A stretch of DNA of 64,000 nucleotides from Pantoea rodasii (GCF_002095465.1 NZ_MLFP01000001.1:124001-188000); one strand, 5' to 3'; positions 29,230-40,108 are shown, counted from the first letter of the stretch. A program made the numbers and translations. The notes: generated by a model from the sequence alone, not told the origin.

Positions 29230-30015
29230 ATGAGCCACAACCGTATGCCCGCCCTGTTCTTAGGTCACGGCAGCCCGATGAACGTACTGGAAGACAATAT
29301 TTATACCCGCGCATGGCAGCATTTGGGGGCAACATTGCCGCGCCCACGCGCCATTCTGGCGGTGTCGGCGCACTGGTACACTCGCGGTACGGCGGTGACG
29401 GCGATGAATAATCCGCGCACCATTCATGACTTTGGTGGCTTCCCGCAGGCGCTGTTTGACGTGCGTTACCCTGCACCGGGTTCGCCTGAACTGGCACAGC
29501 AAGTGATCGATCTGTTGGCGCCGGTTGACGTCAAAGCCGATCAGGAATGGGGCTTTGATCATGGCTCATGGGGCGTGCTGGCCAAAATGTACCCTGAAGC
29601 CGATATCCCGGTGGTTCAGCTGAGCATCGATGGCACCAAACCGGCGGAGTGGCATTTTGAACTCGGCCGCCAACTGGCCGCATTGCGTGATGATGGTGTG
29701 ATGATCGTCGCCAGCGGGAATGTGGTGCACAACCTGCGAATGCTGCGCTGGCAGGGAGCCGCAACGGCTTATCCATGGGCAGAAAGCTTCAATGAATTTG
29801 TACGGGATAATTTAAGCTTTGCGGGTGCTGCAGCCGAACATCCGTTGGTGAATTATTTGCAGCACGAAGGTGCGGAACTGTCGAACCCAACGGCAGAACA
29901 CTATTTGCCGTTGCTGTATATCCTTGGCGCACGTGCAGACGATGAATCGTTAAGCATTCCGGTTGAAGGAATGGAGATGGGAGCGATCAGTATGCTCTCG
30001 GTGCAGGTGGGATAA
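29230..30015 (+). CDS. ygiD: 4,5-DOPA dioxygenase extradiol family protein YgiD
   Basis: 261 residues, LigB-type class III extradiol dioxygenase homologous to plant DODA and E. coli YgiD. Likely metal ligands and active-site blocks: LGHGSPMNVLE near 12, SAHWYTRG near 47, FDHGSWGVL near 111 and SGNVVHNLR near 160. GAGGAACTATC precedes the ATG. Natural substrate not established from sequence. Confidence 0.93.
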   Translation: MSHNRMPALFLGHGSPMNVLEDNIYTRAWQHLGATLPRPRAILAVSAHWYTRGTAVTAMNNPRTIHDFGGFPQALFDVRYPAPGSPELAQQVIDLLAPVDVKADQEWGFDHGSWGVLAKMYPEADIPVVQLSIDGTKPAEWHFELGRQLAALRDDGVMIVASGNVVHNLRMLRWQGAATAYPWAESFNEFVRDNLSFAGAAAEHPLVNYLQHEGAELSNPTAEHYLPLLYILGARADDESLSIPVEGMEMGAISMLSVQVG

Positions 30016-30052
30016 TTCTCTGGCCGCCCGTGTTAAACGGGCGGCACAGCAT

Positions 30053-31215
30053 TTACTCGATAAAAGTATGGGGATAGAAGCGCGACAGATCCTGCGTGAT
30101 CAGCGCCCGATCTTCCCGAATACCAATACCGGCAGGTTGATCGTCAATCAGCCAACTTCCGATCAAGGTGTAACTGTCGCCAAACTTTGGCAACGGATAG
30201 AACTGCTGGATGATCATCCTTCTTCGCCATACGGACCGTCTGCGCGCGCGATTTCCTGACCGTTTTCGATGATGCGAATATTGGCGCCTTCACGTGAAAA
30301 CAGCGGCTTCACCACATACTTGTCCATCTGCGGGGCATTTTTATCGTCGGCAAAATAAGCGGGCAGCAGGTTGGGATGGTTTGGGAACATTTCCCACAGC
30401 AGCGGCAGCAGGGCTTTATTCGAGATAATGCTCTTCCACGCCGGTTCTAACCAACGCACACCGGCATCTGCCAGCTTGGTGGAGAACATTTCGCGCAGCA
30501 TGAATTCCCACGGATAGAGCTTGAACAGGTTACTGATCACCTGATCCTGCTCATCAGTAAATTGGCCTCTTTCACCCAAGCCAATCTCATCGATATACAA
30601 GAACGCATTCGGCAAACCGGCTTCGGTGGCGCAATCCTGCATGTATTGCACCGTAGCACGATCTTCCTCGGTATCACGGCAACAAGCGAAGTGCAGCAGG
30701 TTAAAACCATGCTGCTGGTGCAGCGCGGCAAAGCGTTCAATCAGCTTCTCTTGCAGGCTATTAAACTGATCGCTCCCCTGCGGCAGGTTACCGGCATTAA
30801 GCTGGTCTTCCAGCCAAATCCACTGGAAGAACGCCGCTTCGTACAACGAGGTTGGCGTGTCGGCATTATTTTCCAGCAGCTTGGCATCGCCTTTGCCATC
30901 CCAGGCCAAATCCAGGCGTGAGTAAAGCGAGGGCTGGCGCAGTTTCCATGAGTCACGCACGAAATCCCAGGTGTGCTTAGGAATGCAGAAACGGGTGAGC
31001 AGCTCATCACTGTTCACCACTTTTTCTACCGCCTGCAAACACATCTGATGCAATTCTGCGGTGGTCTCTTCAAGCTGATCCACCTGAGCCAGGGTGAACT
31101 GGTAGTAAGCCTCTTCACACCAATAGGGTTCGCCGTACATGGTATGAAACTGGAAACCGTATTCGTTGGCCTTTTCGCGCCAGTCCGGGCGTTCACTGAT
31201 GGCAATACGTTGCAT
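30053..31215 (-). CDS. ygiC: Glutathionylspermidine synthase-family protein YgiC, frameshifted in this sequence
   Basis: ATP-grasp amide ligase related to the synthetase half of GspSA. Conserved blocks: YRGEPYW-type [52 protein letters not shown]. As written it stops at 30214 after GPYGEEG. Restoring one base in GAAGGATGATC (to GAAGGAATGATC, near 30218) adds [16 protein letters not shown]...[12 protein letters not shown] and ends at 30053, giving 387 residues against 386 in E. coli. Sequencing deletion is likely. Probably cotranscribed with ygiB, 8 bases upstream. Confidence 0.92.
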
Positions 31216-31223
31216 GTGACGGC

Positions 31224-31913
31224 TTAGCCTCCCATCGAGCGGCTACTGCCAGTGCTGCTGCGATTGGTGCTGGTGGCATTGCTGCGCTGCATCGTGCTTT
31301 GCTTGGCGACGGTCTCACCAAAGCCACCACGGGTGATGGTTGAGGTGGTGGCCGGTTTAGGGGCCATGGCGGTTTTCGGCACGTTCATGCTGCGGCCAGA
31401 ATTCGCGGCACCGTAGTTTTTGCCCGAGGCATCAACAAATTGACCGTTGGCTGGGCTGTTCGGGGTTTTCGGTGAGAACAACGGTTGCTGCGCAAAGCCC
31501 GCGCCGCCGCCCATCATACGACCCATCATGTAACCGGCCATCAGCGGCATCCAGAAGCTACCGCTCTGCTGCGCCTCAGCATTGTTGGTGGTGCCTACAC
31601 CGGCCTGAGCAGGTGTCTGCTGGCACTGGTTCTCACCAAACTCGGCGACGCAGTCTTCACGCGTGGCGTATTTCGGTGCGGTGCGCTCGGCTTCTTTCAC
31701 CGCATTGTTATAAGCGGTGGTGCACTGTGCGCCCTGGCTCGGGTTGGCTTTCGCGCAATCATCCGCGTTTTGATACAGCGAGACTGTTTCATCGCTTTGT
31801 TCGCAGCCTGCCAGCATGAACACCGCGGTAACCGCGAGTGCAACTGGCGTTAAATGGCGTGCCTGCCAGCTTTTACGAAAAGCAGCATGGCGAATATGTT
31901 TAGTCCGTTTCAT
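31224..31913 (-). CDS. ygiB: DUF1190 lipoprotein-like protein YgiB
   Basis: 229 residues. N-terminal basic region then a hydrophobic signal ending in a lipobox-like MLAGC ([17 protein letters not shown]), so probably a lipoprotein. It continues with the DUF1190 body: two cysteine-containing segments ([26 protein letters not shown]), a glycine/methionine-rich [13 protein letters not shown] stretch and a Ser/Thr-rich C-terminus ([11 protein letters not shown]). Start 31913 follows AGGATGAAAATA; three more codons are possible. Function unknown. Operon with ygiC and downstream of tolC's opposite arrangement as in E. coli. Confidence 0.9.
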   Translation of the reverse strand: MKRTKHIRHAAFRKSWQARHLTPVALAVTAVFMLAGCEQSDETVSLYQNADDCAKANPSQGAQCTTAYNNAVKEAERTAPKYATREDCVAEFGENQCQQTPAQAGVGTTNNAEAQQSGSFWMPLMAGYMMGRMMGGGAGFAQQPLFSPKTPNSPANGQFVDASGKNYGAANSGRSMNVPKTAMAPKPATTSTITRGGFGETVAKQSTMQRSNATSTNRSSTGSSRSMGG

Positions 31914-32026
31914 TATTTTCATCCTGTGCCCAAAGGTGGGGCTTAGGATAGGTGATGAGTGGTTGAAAATGAAGCGCGAAGCCGGATGGCTGGGGGATCT
32001 TTACGTTGTTATACGTTTGAATGCGA

Positions 32027-32048
32027 AAGGGGCCGCAAGCGGCCCCTT
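32027..32048 (-). terminator. Terminator after tolC
   Basis: AAGGGGCCGC-TT-GCGGCCCCTT, 10-bp stem with a short T tract on the minus strand, 7 bases after the tolC stop. Confidence 0.7.
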
Positions 32049-32054
32049 AAGGGA

Positions 32055-33526
32055 TTAATTACCGAAAGGATTTCCACTGCTGTGCGCCGCTGCCGGACGG
32101 GCTTTGGCGGAGGCTGACGCGGTAGTGGTTTTCGGACCATTATCCACGTTCGAAGCCTGCTGAGCGTTTTCCGGTGCCACCGCTTCTGGCGCGGTCGTCA
32201 CTTCTTTGCCCAGTGAACTGTTCAGCAACTGCAGATCCTGCTCATTCAGCGTGCCCAATGCATATTTGATGTTCAGCTGGTTAATCAGGTAGCTGTAACG
32301 TGCATCAGAAAGCTGCTGCTTGGCGTTGAACAACGTGGTGGTCGCATCCAGCACATCAACGATGGTACGCGTACCCACCTGATAGCCCGCTTCCATGGCG
32401 TCCAATGAACTCTGTGCAGATACTACCGCTTGCTTGTAAGCATCGATGCTGCTGATTGAGGCGTTCACGTTGTTAAAGGATGAACGTACGGTCTGGATAG
32501 CGCTACGATGTGCGCCTTCCAACTGCTCGCTGGCGGCAACAAAGTTATATTGCGCCTGTTTCACCTGCGAAGTCACCGAGCCACCGCTGTACAGCGGCAG
32601 GGAGAAGCTCAGGCCAACCTGATTGGTACCCGTAATAGAATCCGTCGTGCCTGAACTCTGGTTAGCACGGCTGCCGCCGTATTTGCTGTTAGACATTCCG
32701 GTTGAAGCGGTCAGATCCAGCGTTGGCATATGACCTGTCTCAGCAGAGCGAATCTGCTCACGCGCTAAATCCTGGCTCAGACGAGCAGACAACAGGTTCA
32801 GGTTGCGGCTTTCGGCCTGTTTCAGCAGCGTTGCCACAGCGTCAGGACGGGCAGTTTTGAAACGATCGATGTTCAGTGAGGCCAGTGCCAGATAATCCAT
32901 ACCGGTAATCTGACGCAGTGACTCTACCGCGTTATCGAGGTCGTTACGTGCGGTCACTTCGTTAGCGAGCACGCTGTCGTACTGCGCACGGGCGTTCTGC
33001 ACGTCGGTGATGGCCACCAGACCCACGTTAAAGCGCTGGGTGGTTTGATCCAATTCGCGGTAAATCGATTGTTTCTGCGCTTCCGTGTAAGAAAGGGTAT
33101 CAATCGCCTTCAACACATTGAAATACGCGGTTGCGGTGTTCAGAATCAGATCCTGTTGGGCAACCTGATAAGTGACATCTTGAATCCCGGCAGTTTTTCC
33201 TGCAATGACAAAGCACGCCATTTCGACATATCGAAAATAGTTTGTGTTAATTGCAGAGAAGCGCTGGTCGTGTTGGAATGAATACCGCTGCTGTCACGGT
33301 AACCGTTGTTATAGGTATAATCTGCGCCCAAGCCTAACTGTGGCAATAAAGGACTACGCGCTTCGTTAATTTTCTCAAAGGCCGCATCGCGATCGGCGGC
33401 AGAAGCACGCAGATCCGGGTTGCTAAGGCGCGCCTGCTGGTAAACCTGCAACAGGTTTTCTGCCTGGCTGGCAAGGCTGAATCCGCCCAGGCTCAACCCA
33501 ATAAAAAGTGGGAGCAGTTTTTTCAT
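32055..33526 (-). CDS. tolC: Outer membrane channel TolC, frameshifted in this sequence
   Basis: Trimeric exit duct of tripartite efflux pumps and type I secretion. Signal peptide MKKLLPLFIGLSLGGFSLASQA|ENLLQVYQQARLSNPDLR, two OEP repeats, and a Q/A-rich tail ending HSSGNPFGN. The frame breaks after SLQEK: GAAAAACTGCCGGG must be GAAAAAACTGCCGGG, restoring SLQEKTAGIQDVTYQVAQQDL. The short run is plus-strand T5 at 33194-33198. Restored length 490 residues (E. coli 493). Start 33526 has AAGGA six bases upstream. A real tolC null would be severely drug- and bile-sensitive; an assembly deletion is likelier. Confidence 0.95.
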
Positions 33527-33735
33527 TTGCATTCCTTTTGATGCAGCAAATTGCACTGGTAGTGCTGCAGGTAAGCCAAAAAATAATCGCCGATTCTACA
33601 GAGGCGGCGTCAGAGATAAGTTGGCTGAACGTGCCTTCTTCCCCTAATTTACGTAAATAATTCAGAAAGAACCACTCGGACGGAGCACTAGGGTTGGCTT
33701 TTCTTCGCTCCATCCCAATCTGCATAAGGAACCAG

Positions 33736-34373
33736 ATGATGGCGGTAGAAAAAAAATCCCCTGTGACTTTCACAAAAAACGATGTAGAAATTATTGCACG
33801 CGATACACGTTACGATGGTTTTTTTCCATCGTCCGCTACCGATTCCGCCATCGCCGTTTTAATGGCGAGATGAGCGGTGAGGTGGTACGCGAAGTTTTTG
33901 AGCGCGGACACGCTGCCGTGCTGCTACCCTATGATCCCTTACGCGACGAAGTGGTGCTGATCGAACAGATCCGCATCCCGGCTTATGATTCCAGCCCAAC
34001 GCCCTGGCTGCTGGAAATGGTGGCCGGCATCATTGAACCTGGCGAAACCCCGGAAGATGTAGCGCGTCGCGAAGCGGTAGAAGAGGCCGGCCTCAAGGTT
34101 GGACGCGTCAAACCGATAGTGAATTACTTAGCCAGCCCAGGCGGAACGTCTGAACGTTTGTCGGTGCTGGTGGGCGAAGTGGATGCCAGCCTGGCAGAGG
34201 GAAATCACGGGCTGGAGGAAGAGAATGAGGATATTCTTGTCCATGTGGTGAGCCGCGAACAGGCTTATCGCTGGGTGGAAGAGGGGATTATTGATAACGC
34301 GGCATCTGTCATCGCCCTGCAATGGCTGGCATTGCACCATGAAAAACTACGACAAGAGTGGAAGCTAAAATGA
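33736..34373 (+). CDS. nudF: ADP-ribose diphosphatase, frameshifted in this sequence
   Basis: Nudix hydrolase cleaving ADP-ribose. The Nudix box [23 protein letters not shown] is intact. The open frame seen from 33870 lacks about 45 N-terminal residues. They are encoded upstream: [30 protein letters not shown], then one base is missing in the T7 run at 33819-33825; with T8 it continues [21 protein letters not shown]. Restored length 212 (E. coli 209). AAGGA precedes the ATG at 33736. Divergent from tolC and followed by yqiB with a 4-base overlap. Confidence 0.92.
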
Positions 34374-34795
34374 AACAGCGCTATACCCCTGACTTTCCCG
34401 AAATGATGCGCCTGTGCGAAACCAATTTCGCCCAGCTGCGTCGCCTGCTGCCGCGTAATGACGAGGCAGGCGCGTCGGTGATGTATCAGGTGAACGGCGC
34501 CAGTTATCAGCTGACCATTCAGGAGTCGACGCGTTACACCACGCTGGTGGAGGTTCGCCAGGTGGCGCCAGCGGTCAGTTACTGGAGCTTGCCATCCATG
34601 TCGGTCAGGCTCTACCACGATGCGATGGTCGCTGAAGTGTGTTCCACTCAGCAGATCTATCGTTTCAAAGCGCGCTATGATTATCCTAATAAAAAACTGC
34701 ATCAGCGCGATGAAAAACATCAGATTAACCAGTTTCTTGCGGATTGGTTGCGCTATTGTCTGGCGCACGGCGCTGTGGCAGTGCCGGTCTGCTGA
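34370..34795 (+). CDS. yqiB: DUF1249 family protein YqiB
   Basis: 141 residues, [28 protein letters not shown] to the C-terminus; conserved in the nudF-yqiB-cpdA-yqiA-parE cluster. Its start overlaps the nudF stop (AAATGA), which suggests translational coupling; a start four codons earlier is possible. No catalytic motif is evident and the function is unknown. Confidence 0.92.
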   Translation: MKQRYTPDFPEMMRLCETNFAQLRRLLPRNDEAGASVMYQVNGASYQLTIQESTRYTTLVEVRQVAPAVSYWSLPSMSVRLYHDAMVAEVCSTQQIYRFKARYDYPNKKLHQRDEKHQINQFLADWLRYCLAHGAVAVPVC

Positions 34796-34832
34796 TAGCT
34801 AACAACTGTGGCGTGGAGAGAAAGGAAACGCT

Positions 34833-35660
34833 TTGGATAGCCTGCTTACTCTTCCTGCGGCGAATGGGGCCGATATCAGGATTTTACAAATCACGGATAC
34901 CCATCTTTTTGCAGGAAAACATCAATCGCTGCTTGGGGTAAATACCTGGTCGAGTTTTGATGCGGTGCTGGATGCCATCATGGCGCAACAGCACGATTAC
35001 GATTTGATTATCGCCACCGGCGATCTCGCCCAGGATCACACCGTCGAAGCTTATCAACACTTTGTTGCGGGCATAACGCGCCTGCCGAAGCCGTGCGTCT
35101 GGTTGCCAGGCAATCACGATTTTCAGCCCGCGATGGTGGATACGCTAGCCGATGCCGGTGTCGCCTCTGACAAACACGTACTGCTGGGTGAACACTGGCA
35201 ACTGGTGCTGCTCGACAGCCAGGTCTTTGGCGTGCCACATGGCATGTTAAGTGAATACCAGCTGGAGTGGCTGGATAAAGCATTGCGCAAGCATCCTGAG
35301 CGCCACACGCTGGTCCTGTTGCACCATCATCCGCTTGCTTCCGGTTGTACCTGGCTGGATCAACATAGCCTGCGTAACCCTCATCAATTAGAAGCGGTGC
35401 TGCAGCATTTCCCGCGCGCGCGCAATTTGGTATGTGGTCATATTCATCAGGAGCTGGATCTCGACTGGCACGGCCGTCGCGTGCTGGCTTCGCCGTCTAC
35501 CTGTGTTCAGTTCAAACCCCACTGCACCAACTTCACGATTGATAATGTCGCGCCGGGTTGGCGCTGGTTAACCCTAAAAGCCGATGGCGTAATGGAAACC
35601 GAAGTGAACCGCCTGCAAAGCGATCTGTTCCGTCCCGATCTTGATTCCGAGGGCTACTAA
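34833..35660 (+). CDS. cpdA: 3',5'-cyclic-AMP phosphodiesterase
   Basis: 275 residues, calcineurin-type metallophosphoesterase that hydrolyses cAMP and so tempers CRP signalling. The metal motifs are complete: DTHLF, GDLAQD, GNHDF, LLHHHPL, CGHIHQE. It starts at TTG 34833 with AAGGA six bases upstream, the same rare start used by E. coli cpdA. Ends PDLDSEGY like the E. coli protein. Followed directly by yqiA. Confidence 0.96.
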   Translation: MDSLLTLPAANGADIRILQITDTHLFAGKHQSLLGVNTWSSFDAVLDAIMAQQHDYDLIIATGDLAQDHTVEAYQHFVAGITRLPKPCVWLPGNHDFQPAMVDTLADAGVASDKHVLLGEHWQLVLLDSQVFGVPHGMLSEYQLEWLDKALRKHPERHTLVLLHHHPLASGCTWLDQHSLRNPHQLEAVLQHFPRARNLVCGHIHQELDLDWHGRRVLASPSTCVQFKPHCTNFTIDNVAPGWRWLTLKADGVMETEVNRLQSDLFRPDLDSEGY

Positions 35661-35663
35661 ACC

Positions 35664-36245
35664 ATGGCGGCGTTGATCTATTTGCATGGATTCAATAGTT
35701 CCCCGCAATCGGCCAAAGCTACGCAGCTGCAACAGTGGGTGGAAACGCACCATCCCCACATCAACGTACTGGTACCGCAGCTGCCCACGTTCCCGGCAGA
35801 AGCCGCCACGATGTTGGAAGAAATCGTGATGCAGTATGCGGGCGAACCATTGGGCCTGGTGGGATCGTCGCTCGGCGGCTACTTCGCCACCTGGCTGTCA
35901 CAATGCTTTATGTTGCCTGCGGTGGTGGTAAATCCTGCCGTGCGGCCGTTTGAGCTGCTGGTGGATTACCTTGGCGAGAACCGTAATCCCTACACCGGCC
36001 AGCAATATGTGTTAGAGTCACGCCACATTTACGATCTGAAAGTCATGCAGATTGACCCTCTCGAAGCGCCCGATTTACTCTGGCTGCTGCAACAGACCGG
36101 CGATGAAGTGCTCGATTACCGCCAGGCGCTGGAATACTACAGCGCATGCCGCCAAACGGTCGAAGAGGGTGGCAATCATGCCTATATCGGATTCGAACGC
36201 CATTTTGCGCAGATTATTGATTTTCTGGGACTTAATGCTCCCTGA
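35664..36245 (+). CDS. yqiA: Alpha/beta hydrolase esterase YqiA
   Basis: 193 residues. Nucleophile elbow [12 protein letters not shown] near 72-83, oxyanion strand [15 protein letters not shown] at the start and a C-terminal [13 protein letters not shown] with the catalytic histidine. Short-chain esterase activity is known for the E. coli homologue. Only 3 bases separate it from cpdA, and parE follows after 47, so one operon. Confidence 0.94.
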   Translation: MAALIYLHGFNSSPQSAKATQLQQWVETHHPHINVLVPQLPTFPAEAATMLEEIVMQYAGEPLGLVGSSLGGYFATWLSQCFMLPAVVVNPAVRPFELLVDYLGENRNPYTGQQYVLESRHIYDLKVMQIDPLEAPDLLWLLQQTGDEVLDYRQALEYYSACRQTVEEGGNHAYIGFERHFAQIIDFLGLNAP

Positions 36246-36292
36246 TTGCTGCGAGATGGACCCCTATTCCTATTGCTAATCAGACAGTTACG

Positions 36293-38186
36293 ATGAGCCA
36301 ATCAAGTTATAATGCCGATGCCATTGAGGTCTTAACCGGCCTTGAACCGGTGCGTCGTCGTCCGGGGATGTACACCGATACCACGCGCCCAAACCATCTG
36401 GGCCAGGAAGTGATCGATAACAGCGTCGATGAGGCGCTGGCCGGTCATGCCAAACGTGTGGAAGTCATTCTTCATGCGGATCAGTCACTGGAAGTGATCG
36501 ATGACGGTCGCGGTATGCCGGTGGATATCCATCCCGAAGAAGGCGTGCCAGCGGTTGAACTGATCCTTTGTCGTCTGCATGCGGGCGGTAAATTCTCCAA
36601 CAAAAACTACCAATTCTCTGGCGGCCTGCACGGCGTGGGCATTTCGGTGGTTAACGCCCTGTCAAAACGAGTCGAAGTCACCGTGCGTCGTAATGGCGAA
36701 GTGTACGACATCGCCTTCGAAAACGGCGACAAAGTACAGGATTTGACGGTTACCGGCACGGTCGGTAAACGTAATACCGGTACTCGCGTGCATTTCTGGC
36801 CGGACGAAAGCTTCTTTGACAGCCCCCGTTTCTCTGTTTCACGTTTGACGCATGTTTTAAAAGCCAAAGCGGTGCTGTGTCCGGGCGTGGAGATTGTCTT
36901 TAAAGACAGAGTGAACAACACCGAGCAAACCTGGCTTTATCACGGCGGCCTGACCGATTATCTCTGCGAAGCGATAAATGGTCTGCCCACGCTGCCGGAA
37001 AAACCCTTTGTCGGCAGCTTTGCTGGCGATGTCGAAGCGGTGGATTGGGCCCTGTTATGGCTGCCTGAAGGTGGCGAACTGCTGACCGAAAGCTACGTTA
37101 ACCTGATTCCCACCATGCAAGGCGGAACCCACGTTAACGGCTTACGTCAGGGTCTGTTAGATGCGATGCGTGAGTTCTGCGAATTCCGCAACATTCTGCC
37201 GCGCGGTGTAAAACTGTCGGCGGAAGATATCTGGGAACGCTGCGCCTATGTCCTGTCGGTGAAAATGCAGGATCCGCAGTTCGCCGGTCAGACCAAAGAG
37301 CGTCTTTCTTCACGTCAGTGCGCGGCATTCGTCTCGGCTATCGTGAAAGATGCGTTCAGCTTGTGGCTTAACCAGAACGTGCAGGCGGCAGAGATGCTGG
37401 CTGAACTGGCGATTTCCAGTGCCCAGCGTCGTATGCGCGCCGCCAAGAAAGTGGTGCGTAAAAGCTCACCAGCGGTCCGGCACTGCCGGGCAAGCTGGCT
37501 GACTGTTCGGCGCAGGATTAAACCGCACGGAACTGTTCCTGGTGGAAGGTGACTCGGCAGGTGGATCGGCCAAGCAGGCGCGCGATCGTGAATATCAGGC
37601 GATCATGCCGCTCAAAGGTAAGATCCTCAATACCTGGGAAGTCTCATCGGATGAAGTGCTGGCCTCACAGGAAGTGCACGATATTTCTGTGGCGATCGGT
37701 ATCGATCCCGACAGCGACGATCTCAGCCAGCTGCGCTACGGCAAGGTTTGTATCCTCGCGGATGCGGACTCCGATGGTCTGCACATCGCCACGCTGCTGT
37801 GCGCGCTGTTTGTGAAGCACTTCCGCTCGCTGGTGCAACATGGCCATGTCTACGTTGCTATGCCGCCGCTGTATCGCATCGATCTCGGCAAAGAGGTGTT
37901 TTACGCCCTCGATGAAGACGAGAAAGAAGGCGTGCTGGAACAGCTGAAGCGCAAGAAAGGTAAGCCGAACGTACAGCGCTTCAAAGGTCTGGGTGAAATG
38001 AACCCGTTACAGCTGCGTGAGACCACGCTCGATCCTAACACCCGCCGTCTGGTACAGCTGACGGTGAGCGATGAAGATGTCGAGCAAACGCTGCGCGTCA
38101 TGGACATGCTGCTCGCGAAGAAACGTTCTGAAGATCGCCGTAACTGGCTACAGGAAAAGGGCGACCTCGCCGACCTGGAAGCTTGA
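36293..38186 (+). CDS. parE: DNA topoisomerase IV subunit B, two frameshifts in this sequence
   Basis: ATPase and TOPRIM subunit of topoisomerase IV, decatenates daughter chromosomes. GHKL ATPase motifs: EVIDNSVDEALAGHAKRV, VIDDGRGMPVDIH, GGLHGVGISVVNALS; TOPRIM: LFLVEGDSAGGSAKQARDR and ILADADSDGLHI. Two single bases are missing close together: an A in the run at 37460-37463 (restores RKKLTSGPALPGKLADCSAQD) and a T at 37518-37519 (restores DLNRTELFLVEGDSAGG). Restored protein is 631 residues (E. coli 630). As written it splits into 36293-37552 and 37542-38186. parE is essential, so these are sequence errors. Confidence 0.96.
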
Positions 38187-38253
38187 TGACATGGGACGCT
38201 GCGGCGTCCCTTGTTATTTAGGGCAAGCCAAACATTTTTCCGGGGAAAGGAAC

Positions 38254-39153
38254 GTGAAAATCACACTGGAAGAGCTGCGCGCCTGGGTGGCGGTGGTGGA
38301 CAGCGGATCGATTACCGCTGCTGCCGATCAACTCGATCAAACCAGCTCCGGTATCAGCCGGGCGCTGAGTCGGCTGGAAAGCAAATTACAAACCACACTG
38401 ATGCATCGCACCACGCGGCGTCTCGCGCTCACAGAGGAAGGGCTGATCTTTCTCGATCATGCGCGTCAGATCCTCTCTTCGGTGGAGTTAGCAGAAGAGC
38501 AGATTGCCCAACGCCGCGATATCCCCTCAGGCAGATTGCGTATCAATGCTAACGCGCCCTTTATGCTGCACGTGATTGTGCCGCTGGTGGCGGAATTCCG
38601 TCAGCGCTATCCACAGATTCAGCTGGAGTTGAACACCGACGACATCATGATTGATCTGCTGGAGCAGCAGACTGACATTGCGATCCGCGTGGGAGAATTG
38701 CGAGATTCTACACTGCGCGCCCGCGTGCTGGGCAGCAGCGCCACGCGATTAGTGGCGAGCCCGGCTTATCTGCAGCAGCACGGTGAACCTGCCACGGTTG
38801 AGGCGTTGGCTGCCCATCAACTGCTCGGCTTCAGTCAGTTGGACGCGCACAATGTCTGGCCGGTTTGGCAGCGTGAAGGGGAGTTTCTGCAGATTAAACC
38901 GACGTTGTCGGCATCCAGCGGCGAGACGCTTCGCCAGTTGGCGTTAGCGGGACAGGGCATTGCGCGCCTTTCTGATTTTGTCAGTCGCGAGGATCGTGCG
39001 CGTGGGGATTTGGTCCAGGTACTGGAGAGCGACACTCGCGAACTGCGTCTGCCAATCCATGCGGTGTATTACCGCAATCAATCCCTGACTTCGCGGATTA
39101 CCTGTTTTCTCGATTTTCTGCGCGAGAAGATCGAAGCCGATCGCATGCTATAA
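38254..39153 (+). CDS. LysR family transcriptional regulator
   Basis: 299 residues: N-terminal winged helix-turn-helix (ITLEELRAWVAVVDSGSITAAADQLDQTSSGISRALSRLESKL) and a periplasmic-binding-type effector domain (INANAPFMLHVIVPLVAEFRQRYP on). GTG start at 38254 with GAAAGG just upstream; the frame is open further back through the end of parE. It stands between parE and ygiN-mdaB, where E. coli has no regulator, and is convergent with ygiN. Target unknown; the quinone genes next door are candidates. Confidence 0.88.
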   Translation: MKITLEELRAWVAVVDSGSITAAADQLDQTSSGISRALSRLESKLQTTLMHRTTRRLALTEEGLIFLDHARQILSSVELAEEQIAQRRDIPSGRLRINANAPFMLHVIVPLVAEFRQRYPQIQLELNTDDIMIDLLEQQTDIAIRVGELRDSTLRARVLGSSATRLVASPAYLQQHGEPATVEALAAHQLLGFSQLDAHNVWPVWQREGEFLQIKPTLSASSGETLRQLALAGQGIARLSDFVSREDRARGDLVQVLESDTRELRLPIHAVYYRNQSLTSRITCFLDFLREKIEADRML

Positions 39154-39180
39154 AAAAGCCCCTGCACAGGCAGAGGCTCA
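39152..39180. terminator. Terminator between LysR gene and ygiN
   Basis: AGCCCCTGC-ACAG-GCAGAGGCT forms a stem with one mismatch and has an A6 run on its left, giving a T6 tail on the minus strand for the mdaB-ygiN transcript. It begins at the LysR stop. Confidence 0.8.
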
Positions 39181-39186
39181 AGGTGA

Positions 39187-39495
39187 TTAGCGAACCGGCT
39201 CTAACACCAGGATCTTCACATCCACCACATCATCTTTAATCGTGGCGCGATGCGCATCCATGTGCGGCATCTGCTGATGCTGCTCAAGATGGCGCAGCGA
39301 TTCCCACTGTTCCAGCATGAAAATGGAATCCGGAGAATTTTGCTTCCACGGCACCTGCGCCTGATGATCGACCAGCGCGTCATACTGATGGCAGCCTTCC
39401 TCTTCCAGCACGGTAGGAATCAGCGTATTGATGGCTTCCAGTACCACGTGACGACGACCTGGCTTAACACAGATTTCTGCAACGACAGTTAACAT
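39187..39495 (-). CDS. ygiN: Quinol monooxygenase YgiN (ABM domain)
   Basis: 102 residues, ferredoxin-like antibiotic-biosynthesis-monooxygenase fold: MLTVVAEICVKPGRRHVVLEAINTLI, LVDHQAQVPWKQNSPDSIFMLEQW. The E. coli protein oxidises menadiol and works in a quinone redox cycle with MdaB. ATG 39495 with AGAGGAAGCG upstream is the natural start. Lies 31 bases after mdaB on the same strand. Confidence 0.92.
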   Translation of the reverse strand: MLTVVAEICVKPGRRHVVLEAINTLIPTVLEEEGCHQYDALVDHQAQVPWKQNSPDSIFMLEQWESLRHLEQHQQMPHMDAHRATIKDDVVDVKILVLEPVR

Positions 39496-39526
39496 AGCGC
39501 TTCCTCTTTTCCCGGTGTGCTTACAG

Positions 39527-40108
39527 TTAAGCAAAAATCTGGCTGAGATGAGTCCGATAACGTTCAATATCGCGCGGCACGTCTGGCATTTTGATCACAT
39601 CGTTACAGATAAAGGTCGGTAAAGCTTCCATGCCGAGGAACTGGTTGGCTTTGTGGAAGTGCAGATACAAGCCGTCAACGCCCACGCCTTCGAAGAACTG
39701 CTCAGGATCATTAAACGCTTGCAGCGGTGCGTTCCAGGTCAGCGACAGCATATATTTTTTGCCCTGAATCAGACCGCCTGAACCATACATTTTGCCCGCA
39801 TCGCTGCGCGTGCGGCCGTCACTGGCATACAGTGAACCGTGACCTTCAGTGAACACGTCATCAATGTATTTTTTCACCGTCCACGGCTCGCCCATCCACC
39901 AACCTGGCATTTGATAAATCACCACGTCACTGTCGAGGTATTTCTGCACTTCGTCTGCCACGTTGTAATCGCTGTCGGCAAGAGTAACGACCACGTTATG
40001 GCCGAGATCGCGCAGTTGGCTGGCCGCCACGTCAGTGAGGGTGTGGTTCAGTTCGCCTTTTGAGTGGGCAAAGGTTTTGCCGCCGTCGATGATGAAAATA
40101 TTGCTCAT
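39527..40108 (-). CDS. mdaB: NAD(P)H:quinone oxidoreductase (modulator of drug activity B)
   Basis: 193 residues, flavodoxin-like quinone reductase. MSNIFIIDGGKTFAHSKGELN at the start, YQMPGWWMGEPWTVKKYIDDVF and LSLTWNAPLQAFNDPEQFFEG are close to E. coli MdaB (193 residues). Two-electron reduction of quinones protects against redox cycling. Cotranscribed with ygiN. I chose the start after CGGAGCGAATC; the frame extends 41 codons further without similarity. Confidence 0.95.
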   Translation of the reverse strand: MSNIFIIDGGKTFAHSKGELNHTLTDVAASQLRDLGHNVVVTLADSDYNVADEVQKYLDSDVVIYQMPGWWMGEPWTVKKYIDDVFTEGHGSLYASDGRTRSDAGKMYGSGGLIQGKKYMLSLTWNAPLQAFNDPEQFFEGVGVDGLYLHFHKANQFLGMEALPTFICNDVIKMPDVPRDIERYRTHLSQIFA

